Assembly: GCA_032718865.1 (NCBI GenBank)
Contig: JALUTQ010000004.1
Location: 1,984,001-2,048,000 of the forward strand
Length of the DNA stretch: 64,000 nt
Direction: 5' to 3'
Origin: Tilletia caries
Lineage: Eukaryota > Basidiomycota > Exobasidiomycetes > Tilletiales > Tilletiaceae
This document shows, in pieces, positions 33,351 to 42,149 of the stretch. The notes under the pieces are model-generated. The model saw nothing but the letters and a program-made list of their open reading frames with translations. It searched no databases and had not been told where the DNA came from. The number at the start of each line of letters is the position of its first letter. The first letter of the stretch is position 1. Made by a program: the position numbers and the translations under genes.

Positions 33351-33352
33351 TA
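32528..33352 (+). repeat. 824-bp tandem duplication, copy 2
   Basis: It is 825 bp because of one extra T near 33010; otherwise it is the same as 31704-32527 by eye. It ends in the TA that also borders the next element at 33353. Confidence 0.9.
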
Positions 33353-34524
33353 GCCTCATTGACTCAGGCGTGTCTATGCGGTCGCGGCAACGGCGTTGCC
33401 GCAGTGTCACGTGGCAAATTCATCGGCCGAGATGAATTCAATTAGAGAGCAGACAGAGACACCGCGACAGACAGCCTGAGAACACTTGTAAGGAGCTACC
33501 CGGACTGCCACCTCCGCAGGGGACTTAGACGAAATTGACCGAATCCACCACTCACATACTCGTACCTGACCCCTCGTCACACTTCATCCTCGCACCTCGA
33601 CCAAACTCACGATGAGCACATACGCATACTGTCATCCTCTCAAGCATCCTATCTGCGCGCTGCTGCTTGGTTAGTTCGGAGAATTGCGTCCACTGACCTC
33701 CTCCTCTTGTCTCCGCAGTGCGCAGTATTCAAACTCCTCACATCCAGCTGACAGCTCCCAAGTCCCACTTTTGTTTCCTTTCTCATACAGCTAACATCTG
33801 CTACACTTCCGCTTATCTTCTTTGAGCCCTTTGCCTCTCGCCCAACACGACGCGTACCTAGATGTCGCTGCTTGCTCAATGCTCTCGTCTTCCTTGTCCT
33901 CCCCTTCTGCATTCCTCTCACAGGTCACAACGTCTACTTGCTTCTCTCCCTTTGCAGTTTGCCTTTCTTACACCGATCGCAGGGCCCTCCACAACTTCAA
34001 GGTATGTGTGCCCATCCACCTTCGGCTGCCGCAGATCTTCTCACTCACTCACTCACTTACTCACTTCTCGTTCACGTTGACAGACTCATCAACCAGGCTA
34101 GCCATGACCGGTGTTCTCCTGCAATCTCGAGCGAGCCGCTGTCGGTCCTCCGGCCTCCCACTTACACAGCACACTCGTTCTCACTTCTCGAGCCAGAAGA
34201 ATGTCTTTCACCTATTCATTGTTGGCACTTGGCATAGCATTTATCTGCAATCCACTTCATCGTTTTTCAATGTCCAATATGCTGTCTGAAGGCTGAGAGT
34301 AAGGAGCAGAAGCAAGCTAGAAATGTACATAGGTAGACAGTGGTGGATTGCGGTCTATTTCGTCTAAGTTCTGTGTGGAAATGGCAGTCCGGGTCGCTCC
34401 TTGCAAGTGTGCTCAGGCGTGTTTGTGCACGCCGCGGCTTCTGGCCATTGAGCAATTCATTACGGCCGAGAGAGCATCACGTGAGCGACATTACAGCACA
34501 CACACACGCCTGAGTTTCTGAGGC
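33353..34524. mobile_element. Second TA-flanked non-autonomous element
   Basis: The ends are imperfect inverted repeats: GCCTCA, three variable bases, then ACTCAGGCGTGT on the left; the right end reads the same on the minus strand (18 of 21 match). TA lies outside on both sides (33351-33352 and 34525-34526). Weaker similarity continues inward (TCACGTG, CGGCCGA, ATGAATT). The right 120 bp also contain a second, oppositely oriented CTCAGGCGTGT near 34405, so that end could fold into a hairpin. No gene is recognised inside. Confidence 0.5.
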
Positions 34525-34526
34525 TA

Positions 34527-34622
34527 CTCTCTGTCGCTGTCTCTCTCTCTCTCGCTGTCTCATACACTCTCTGCTACTGTACACTGCCTCCCTTCACACA
34601 CTCTCCTACTGATCCGCTCAAG
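34527..34622 (+). promoter_or_regulatory. Remaining native leader of HAS1
   Basis: These 96 bases of pyrimidine-rich sequence (CTCTCTGTCGCTGTCTC type) lead to the HAS1 start. The sequence just before the insertions (about 31410-31430) is equally CT-rich. The two parts probably formed one continuous short promoter before the insertions. Confidence 0.6.
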
Positions 34623-36680
34623 ATGGCAGAGACTCAGGCGAAGAAGCAGAAGAGGAACAGCAGCAGCGCAGCACAGGCAGCACAAGCAGCAGCAGCAGCA
34701 GCAACGCAGGATGCAGAGGATCAGCTCGCATCACAGCTCGCTGCAGATCTCGCAGCAGCAGGCACAGTCGACACCACCGACACCGCAGCAGCACAGCCAG
34801 CAGCACCCACAGCAACACCCACAGAAGGAGCACCACAGCGACAGCCATTCTCAACCATCGACCTCTCCCCAAACACCACCCGCGCACTCGCCGACATGGG
34901 CTTCACTCACATGACAGAGGTGCAGCAGCGCACCATCCCGCCCCTCATGACCGGCCGCGACGTCCTCGGCGCAGCACAGACAGGATCAGGAAAGACACTC
35001 GCATTCCTCATCCCAGCCATCGAGATGCTCCACAGACTCAAGTTCAAACCACGCAACGGCACCGGCGCCATCGTCATCTCTCCCACACGCGAACTTGCGC
35101 TTCAGATCTTCGGCGTCGCCAAGGAACTCCTCCAGCACCACCACCAGACTTTCGGTATCGTCATGGGCGGCGCAAACAGGAAGGCAGAGGCCGACAAGCT
35201 CCAAAAGGGCGTCAATCTCATCGTAGCCACGCCCGGCCGACTGCTCGACCATCTCCAGAACACAAAAGGCTTCGTCTTCTCCAACCTCAAGGCCCTCTGC
35301 ATCGACGAGGCAGACCGCATCCTCGAGATCGGCTTCGAAGACGAGATGCGCCAGATCATGAGTCTCCTCCCCTCCGACGGTCGACAGACCATGCTCTTCT
35401 CCGCAACCCAGACCACAAAAGTACAGGACCTCGCCCGGATCTCCCTCCGTCCAGGCCCGCTCTACATCAACGTACACGCCGACCTCCAAGCGTCCACGGT
35501 CAGCAAGCTCGAGCAGGGCTACGTCGTCTGCGAGTCCGACCGCCGCTTCCTCCTGCTCTTCACCTTCCTCAAACGGAACGCGGGAAAGAAGATCATCGTC
35601 TTCATGAGCAGCTGCAACTCGGTCAAGTACCATGCCGAACTGCTCAACTACATCGACGTGCCCGTGCTTGACCTCCATGGGAAACAGAAGCAGCAGAAGC
35701 GAACCAATACGTTCTTTGAGTTCTGTAATGCGCCGTCGGGGACGATGCTCTGCACCGACGTCGCCGCGCGCGGCCTTGACATTCCCAAGGTCGACTGGAT
35801 CATCCAGTTCGACCCGCCCGACGACCCGCGCGACTACATCCACCGCGTCGGCCGCACCGCCCGCGCAGGCAAAGCAGGCAAATCCCTCCTCTTCCTCCTC
35901 CCCTCCGAGCTCGGCTTCCTCCGCTTCCTCAAGGTGGCCAAGGTGCCCCTGAACGAGTACACGTTCCCGACGAGCAAGATCGCGAACGTGCAGGGCCAGC
36001 TCGAGAAGTTGATCTCCAAGAACTATTACCTGCATCAGTCGGCGCGGGATGGCTTCCGCTCGTACCTGCAGGCGTATGCTAGTTATTCGCTCAAGCGGAT
36101 CTTTGACGTGCATGCGCTCGACCTCGCCAAGGTCGGGCGCGCCTTTGGGTTTGCGGTCCCCCCGAAGGTGAACCTCTCTGTGGGTGCGGCGCTCAAGAAG
36201 GGTGGCGCGAACTCGGCGGCGGGGAATAAGCGTAGGCGCGAGGTTGATGCCGAGGACGGTGACGGTGACGGTGACGGTGAGGGAGGCGAGGAAGGGGAGG
36301 AGGAGGAGGAGGGTGGAGGTGGCGAAGAAGGAGCGGATAACAAGGGCAAACGGGCGAAGAAGCAGGATCGGAAAGAGGCCGCCTCTGAAGCTGTCTCTGT
36401 CTCCGTCAACGACGGCGACGCAACAGGCGAATGGGCAGACGAAGGCGAAGACGACGACGCGTTGCCGGCGGATACCCTTGCCGGCTCACGCGCAAGGCAG
36501 GGTACTTCTGAGCGCCGCATGTACAAGAAGTCACGGCATGACGGCGGTGGTGCGGGACGGGGTGGTGGACGGGGCGGTCGTGGCGGTGGGGGTCGGAGTG
36601 CGGGGAATGAGGATCCTGGGGAGAAGTACCGGAAGGGCGCGGCGATTAAGCAGGCGAAGAAGGCGCAGTGGAGTCGGTAG
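34623..36680 (+). CDS. HAS1: DEAD-box RNA helicase HAS1 (ribosome biogenesis)
   Basis: A single uninterrupted frame of 685 residues from ATG (context CAAGATGG). After an Ala/Gln-rich N-terminus the helicase motifs are in order: Q motif region (about 76-106), Walker A AQTGSGKT (118-125), PTREL (154-158), TPGR (203-206), DEAD (228-231), SAT (260-262), ARGLDIP (382-388) and [10 protein letters not shown] (407-416). The C-terminal extension [22 protein letters not shown]...PPKVNL is specific to HAS1/DDX18. It is followed by an acidic, then Gly/Arg-rich and Lys-rich tail, longer than in yeast. The protein acts in the nucleolus on 40S and 60S precursors, releasing snoRNAs and remodelling pre-rRNA. 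It is convergent with the AN1 gene and was originally divergent with the snRNP gene. Confidence 0.95.
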   Translation: MAETQAKKQKRNSSSAAQAAQAAAAAATQDAEDQLASQLAADLAAAGTVDTTDTAAAQPAAPTATPTEGAPQRQPFSTIDLSPNTTRALADMGFTHMTEVQQRTIPPLMTGRDVLGAAQTGSGKTLAFLIPAIEMLHRLKFKPRNGTGAIVISPTRELALQIFGVAKELLQHHHQTFGIVMGGANRKAEADKLQKGVNLIVATPGRLLDHLQNTKGFVFSNLKALCIDEADRILEIGFEDEMRQIMSLLPSDGRQTMLFSATQTTKVQDLARISLRPGPLYINVHADLQASTVSKLEQGYVVCESDRRFLLLFTFLKRNAGKKIIVFMSSCNSVKYHAELLNYIDVPVLDLHGKQKQQKRTNTFFEFCNAPSGTMLCTDVAARGLDIPKVDWIIQFDPPDDPRDYIHRVGRTARAGKAGKSLLFLLPSELGFLRFLKVAKVPLNEYTFPTSKIANVQGQLEKLISKNYYLHQSARDGFRSYLQAYASYSLKRIFDVHALDLAKVGRAFGFAVPPKVNLSVGAALKKGGANSAAGNKRRREVDAEDGDGDGDGEGGEEGEEEEEGGGGEEGADNKGKRAKKQDRKEAASEAVSVSVNDGDATGEWADEGEDDDALPADTLAGSRARQGTSERRMYKKSRHDGGGAGRGGGRGGRGGGGRSAGNEDPGEKYRKGAAIKQAKKAQWSR

Positions 36681-37120
36681 GGCGGACTTCGTCTTCCCTG
36701 ACCCGCCCCCCCCCCCCGGTTCTGAGGTTGGGTTCTCTTTTTGGTATTCTCGTGTGTGCTCTCGTTTTGCTCCCCTTTTTCCCAGAATCTCAGTATGGGC
36801 CTATTCTTCCACCTTTGAACGTGCGGGGCTCGACATTATCGTGCTGACTCTGAAAGGACTGTGTCTCCCTTACGTCGGATGTAGCTTGGGAGCGTCCGCT
36901 GACTCTTCTTGCTGCTGAACCGTCTTACTCCCTCTCCCAGTCTGACCGCTGAATCCTCTTCTCTTCTCTTTCTCTCCCTTCTCTAGGTCTGTCCCCTCCT
37001 ACCTTCCACCCCAGCAATCCACAGAGTAACCTGCCTCACGCCTCATGTCCGGATCACGCAAACGCTCGATTAGATGGGGGGTTCCAAGGGGTATAATAGC
37101 AGCCACATCCGCAACATTCC
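36681..37120. other. Short gap between two convergent genes
   Basis: It contains the 3' flanks of HAS1 and the AN1 gene, including a C homopolymer of about 12 bases near 36706-36717. No gene is seen. Confidence 0.5.
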
Positions 37121-38776
37121 TCAACAAATCACACATTTCTCCTCCCCACCACCACCACCACGACCACCCCGCTCGGTACCAGCGGCGGCCTTGTCGAACG
37201 ACTTCAAGCCGCGCAACCGCATCCCCGCCATCCCCTCCGCAAGCCGTCTCTCGTCCTCGGCGCTGAGTTTGAGGCCTTTGGCGTGCCGGGCGTGGAGGGC
37301 GCGGAGGGCGGATTCGCGCTCGGCTTCGGATCGTCTGGGAGGTAGGGTGGAAATGGGGGTGGGGATTGTGAGTATACATTGGTGGGCGCGGGACATATGT
37401 AGTCAAACGGGGGGGAGGATGGCAGGAATATCAATAAGCCCCCTCTCTCTCTCTCTGCATTTTCCCAGCTTCCACGTTTGATGGGGATCGCCAACGCACA
37501 TTTTCGGCCATGCATGATAGGGAGCAGCCCGTTGCGAGGAGAAATGATATGCCCCAAACATGGTGGTACGAGGAGACGAGGCAGCTTCTCATGCCCGTGG
37601 GGAAGGGACAAAGAGGGCAGGCGGGGCAAAGCTCGTGACTGTTGGTATCAAGAAGGGAGACCAACTCGTGTTCTTCTGCTTCGCCGCTGCTTCCTCCTCC
37701 TCTACCCTGTCACCCTGTGCTTCTTGTCCTGCTTCTCCGCTTGCGCCGCCGTCGCGGTTGCCGCCACCCGCCGCTCCCGTCTCCACCTCACTTGATGATG
37801 ATGATGATGATGATGATGGGTCCACATCGACATACCTTTCCGCCTTCGTCTTGAACAGTCCGCCGCCGATGATCCCGCCGGCGCCCGCCTTGGACGCCCC
37901 GTTCGTTGTCATCGACGTGGAAGGGGAAGATGATTCCGAAGCCTTGGAAGGCTCCACCGGAGCTGCGGGAGGAGGAGCGCTCTTGACGACGCCGGGAGTG
38001 TGGGACTTGGTCTGGTTGCTGGCGCTGCTGCTGCTGCTGCTGCTGCTGGGTGATGTGGAGCTGGGTATGGAGTTGGAGAGTTTCTTGAGGAAGGCTCCCC
38101 TCGCTGCCCGAATGCCGGACTCGATATCTGCGCGCGAGGATGCGAGTGGCGACGGTTTGGCCGACCCGTTTCCGTTCCCGCCGTTGGGCTTGTCCTTGTT
38201 CGCGCATGCGTGCTGGATAGGGGCGCGATGGCTCGGGCAGAAGTCGGAGGAGCAGGCGGCGCAGTGCATGGGCACGATCATGATCTTATGACACCGATGG
38301 AACTGACACTCGTTCGCTTTTTTCGTCCGGGCCTTCGTCCCCGAGCCCGCGCTCTTCAGAACGCCGCTGCCCTCGCGCAGGAGTCCACCGGCATCAAGCG
38401 CAGCACACATCCCCGAGCTCAAATGGCGCTCCATCGCGATATTCGGATCCTCGCCCCGTCTCCAATCCCTCGGCGGCTCGTTACAGATCGGACAAAGGGG
38501 CACTCTGAAATCCTCTTCGGCCTCGTGGGCGGCTGCGTGTGCGCACGCGTGCTGGTAAGGGCGGAAGTGGGTGGCGCAGTAGGGTTGGGAACAGTCTGCG
38601 CATTGGAAGGGGAGGAAGTCTTCGCGGTTGCATTCGTGCCAGGAGCATTGCTGGCCGAGAAACATCATGGGGCCGTTGCCTGCGCGTTCTTGCTGTTCGA
38701 GCTTGGGTGTTGAGGAGGAGGAGGAGGAGGCGGCCGGCTGTTCTTGCTGCTTGCCGGGCAGGTGGAAGCTCGCCAT
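37121..38776 (-). CDS. AN1-type zinc-finger protein with probable CAAX tail (ZFAND2/AIRAPL-like)
   Basis: Exon 1 is 38776-37836 and exon 2 is 37334-37121, joined by a strong GTATGT donor and a CAG acceptor across an unusually long 501-bp intron (384 residues). Two AN1 fingers are clear: residues 44-78 (CSWHEC...CADCSQPYC...HFRPYQHAC) and 157-191 (CQFHRC...CAACSSDFCPSHRAPIQHAC). A CPIC motif lies between (95-98). A Ser-rich linker leads to a charged helix (AERESALRALHARHAKG) and the end CVIC, a CAAX prenylation motif. Family members bind the proteasome or p97 and help clear damaged or mistargeted proteins under stress; the animal AIRAPL is also lipid-anchored. If the intron is retained, exon 1 reads on to a stop at 37589 and gives a 395-residue form without the CAAX tail. 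Confidence 0.82.
37793..37822 (+). repeat. GAT trinucleotide repeat inside the AN1 gene intron
   Basis: Nine or so copies of GAT/ATG lie 13-40 bp inside the proposed intron from its donor. In the intron-retained form it encodes a poly-Ser run. Confidence 0.85.
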
Positions 38777-38946
38777 GATGGATCGATGGATGGATGGGGA
38801 GGTGCGAGGAGAAGAAGCTGGAGGGAGAGTGGGAGAGTGCGGAAGAGGGTGTCGTCCGAGTCTGGCTTATATACGCAATCCCAGCTGGCCAACGTCGAAG
38901 CTTCTGGTAACAGCTTCGAGGTAAGCATACATAGAGCAAGGCATGC

Positions 38947-38994
38947 TGCTTCATGCTTCATGCTTCATGCTTCATGCTTCATGCTTCATGCTTG
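38947..38994 (+). repeat. Heptanucleotide array (TGCTTCA)n
   Basis: About six and a half tandem copies of the 7-bp unit TGCTTCA lie upstream of the AN1 gene. Confidence 0.9.
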
Positions 38995-40587
38995 GCCGCG
39001 TCAGCTCTATGCGTGGACGTGTGCGTGGTAGTAAAATAGTAGCAGCAATATTTGCCTGAATTGGGAGCTAGTTGTACCATAAACAGCGCTCCTTTGCCAG
39101 GGTCCGTGGTTTCTTTGTGTCTGTGAGTGATCACAAGGAAGTAATTGTGCACGGACGATGCTGTAAATCAATCCTCCCAGCGCTATTGTAATTTTTGATT
39201 CGTCTACCTACTACCTACGGCCCCACGCAGATATTTGGACAATGAATAATGAACACTGGACAGCGATGGACGCAGCTGAAGACTTATGTGGTGGGGAGCG
39301 AGGATGGAAGCAACTCAGCTTGAACGGCTTCGGAACGGGGATGAATGCACCTGAAAAGGAACTTGGAGGGGAGATCGCCGACCTCATTATTGTTCCGAAG
39401 AACGCTGCCTAACTTTTGCGACGCCCCCAGCTAGCATCGCAGCATCCATAATATGATTTTCTTATATGTACATAGTCGGTCGATCGACACGACGCTGCTG
39501 CTGGCAGAGGGCCGCTTCACGCTTGGCGATGCAGCAATGTTGTTTGTGTGACCTTTTCGAACGATGAGAGCACATCCATGCTGTGGCGTTGCGGCCTGCG
39601 ATTATGCTGCCTGCCTGGGCATCGGGTTCCCTACGATTAATTATCCACCAGCGCAGCAGCCGGCAGGTCCCACATTTAGACTACATAGCTGTAGCGGTGA
39701 TCATATAGTAAGAGTGCGGCAGTTGGCCGGTGTTCCCCACCATAATCGTCTCCAGTTAGGTTAAGGCACGTTCGTGCCTTCCGTCCCTTGCTTCCTCGCG
39801 CTACCCGCTCCATTTTTATAGGCCGTAAAATGATAACCGACCATCCCGACCAAGACATCTGTGAAGGTGATATGCACGCCGTCCAAGTAGTAGAGACGGG
39901 AGAGTTGTCGAGCTTTGTATGTACACGCCGTTGTGGTGAACGGGACATAGATATTAGATAGCGGTGAAGGACTGAAGTGAAGGTATGTATGATACGCGTG
40001 TACTTACCGTGAATTGCATTGCCAAATTGTACCTTGAACAATAATCGGGGCTGCACAGCAAACGGTTGCGACATCCTGCACGCTCGCCACAGTTTTTGCT
40101 CTTACTTTTCCTTTGGCCCGGACCGTCTTTCTCTAGCCTGCCTAGTGATTAATGTAGACGTCTGCGCAGAGTAATAATAAGACAGCAGAGCGTGCCTTGT
40201 TAACCATGTGCCTTTTGGACGTTCATTACTAACTTTATTTCCTTAAGAGGGTGATATGTACCAAAATAATTCACACCAACCTACTACTACTCCTGCTCAC
40301 CGCTCACCAGCAACACTACTTACCGTTCATCTCTCCCCAGCTCAGTCATACTTATTGATATTTGATAGTAGTTGCTACTCGCCTCCTTATATTCACCCTC
40401 ACATACACACATGACACACACGGATGTGTTTGTGTTTCAACATGTGTCGGCCGTCGCTTCGGAATATTCGAATGTCTGAATAAAAGTGTCGGTGACAGTG
40501 CACCACATAGTGGATAAGTGAACACTGATGCACCGATGAGTTTTAGAAGATTGGAGCATGCTGGTTGCTATGGTTGTCACTTATCGT

Positions 40588-40632
40588 CGCTCATCGCTCA
40601 TCGCTCATCGCTCATCGCTCATCGCTCATCGT
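40588..40632 (+). repeat. Heptanucleotide array (GCTCATC)n
   Basis: About six tandem copies of the 7-bp unit GCTCATC lie in intergenic sequence. Confidence 0.9.
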
Positions 40633-42014
40633 CAACAACCGTTAACAATAATCGTCAATCGTCAATCGCTCTTTATCCCACCCCTCGGTTCACGCGCTCA
40701 CGCAGCACTGCTGTGCTCTGAAATGAGTATCTGGGCACGCTCAGACAATAGACAACTTCCATGTGTAAATACTTAGACAGGGAAGTGCTGCTTGCGGAAA
40801 CCAGCAACTTGTTCATGCTTCATGTTCTCTCAACGCAAATAATAACAATCAGTCATACAATGCTTTTAAAGGAAGCAGCCGGCGACATGCAGGCGGGACT
40901 CCAAACACATGCACGTACAGGCAGGTGGGGCGGAGAACAGTTGTTCCGCATCCCGAAGGGGCGAGAACTGCTTCTATCTCCGCCCAAAAAAAAAAAACTA
41001 TTATTGTTGGTGGGTGAGTAGGCGGTGAGACGGCGAGGTGGGCAGCAGGCAGGGACCAGGGTCGACAGAGGATAAATTGCAACAATAATGGGTGATCCGC
41101 ACACCGCAGACCGCAAGACACAGCTAGCGAGGCCGAATAACTTGACGGAAAATCACATCCGTGGTTCAGAATCACAGACGACACAGCCGTATCGATAGGA
41201 CAGCACGTGTATATATAGCGACTTGCTCCTCATAAACGCCAGTATCGAGTGCGGTGTGTATGTACACTAGACACTAGTACAGTACTAGTACTTTACGCAC
41301 GCCTGTCGTTGCGTCCCACCCGGCCAGGAACGCTGAAACGAAGAATACCTCATTTTTTACTTTACGCAACGTCGTTGCGAGAGCAACCCCTGGAGATGAG
41401 ATGAGGCTCTGCAAGTCTGTACTTATCGCGCCTGAAGCCTGTCAGAGAGCGCTGTTTGACCGTCTTTCTCGCTCGTTGACGTCTTTCAAATTTCCATCTT
41501 CCCAGTGCAAGCACAAGCTGACTCTTTGCTCATTTTTCCATACGATAGTTTATTAAAAAAAAAAAAAATCCTAAGACTGACCATCTTCGCTTGTCTGCAT
41601 CCTCAGCCTGTGCGCCTGTGTGAGGGAGTGAAAAGTCAGCATATAAGAATATAACAGCAATGAAGAAGAGCAGGCTTCTCTTGAAGAACCAGCTGAAAAG
41701 CTGTCCATCCTGTGTGGTTCAATGGTCTTGTAACACTTAATGATTCTTGACTGACTGATGGACGTCAATTGCACGGATGAGGAGACAGAGGAGCTCATAC
41801 ATGAGGAAGAGGGGTCTGAGAAGGGAGTCTCAAGGGGGAAGCATCGGGAGGCACTGAGTACTCGTGACAGGTCTTCCCTGTGCAGATCTCATGTCCCTTG
41901 CAGATGGCATGGGACGAAGGTCGTTGCAATTCTATTAATGGAGTTGGCCTGAAAAATGGCTCCTCCCACCTCATTTCGCGATTCAAGCGCTCCGAGCCTC
42001 TCCCGGTGGCCTGC

Positions 42015-42149
42015 TGTAAGGATTAACGCGAATGAAGTCTGTGTTTCTATTCCAGAAGCAACAGGGGCATGGGTGCGTTTACATGTGCATGAGAAGCGTG
42101 GGAACTATGTGGAGGGTGACCGTCGCGTGGTCATGGAGAGCTTGTTACA
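42015..42149 (-). repeat. 3' LTR of the gypsy element (135 bp)
   Basis: It is identical by eye to 48413-48547 and adjacent to the polypurine tract. The integrase frame runs through the tract into this LTR and stops at 42105. Confidence 0.95.

Larger units (their letters stand above)
38777..42014. other. Long intergenic region, no gene recognised
   Basis: It is lower in GC than the genes. It contains two 7-bp tandem arrays (listed separately), an A tract at about 41553-41567 and several frames of 60-130 codons without domains. A short ATG frame at 41758-41952 is the only one near the gypsy element but has no family signature. Confidence 0.5.

Noticed and set aside
38947..40632. Regularly spaced short repeats that could suggest a CRISPR-like array
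   Set aside because: They are simple 7-bp tandem repeats with no spacers, in a eukaryotic genome.
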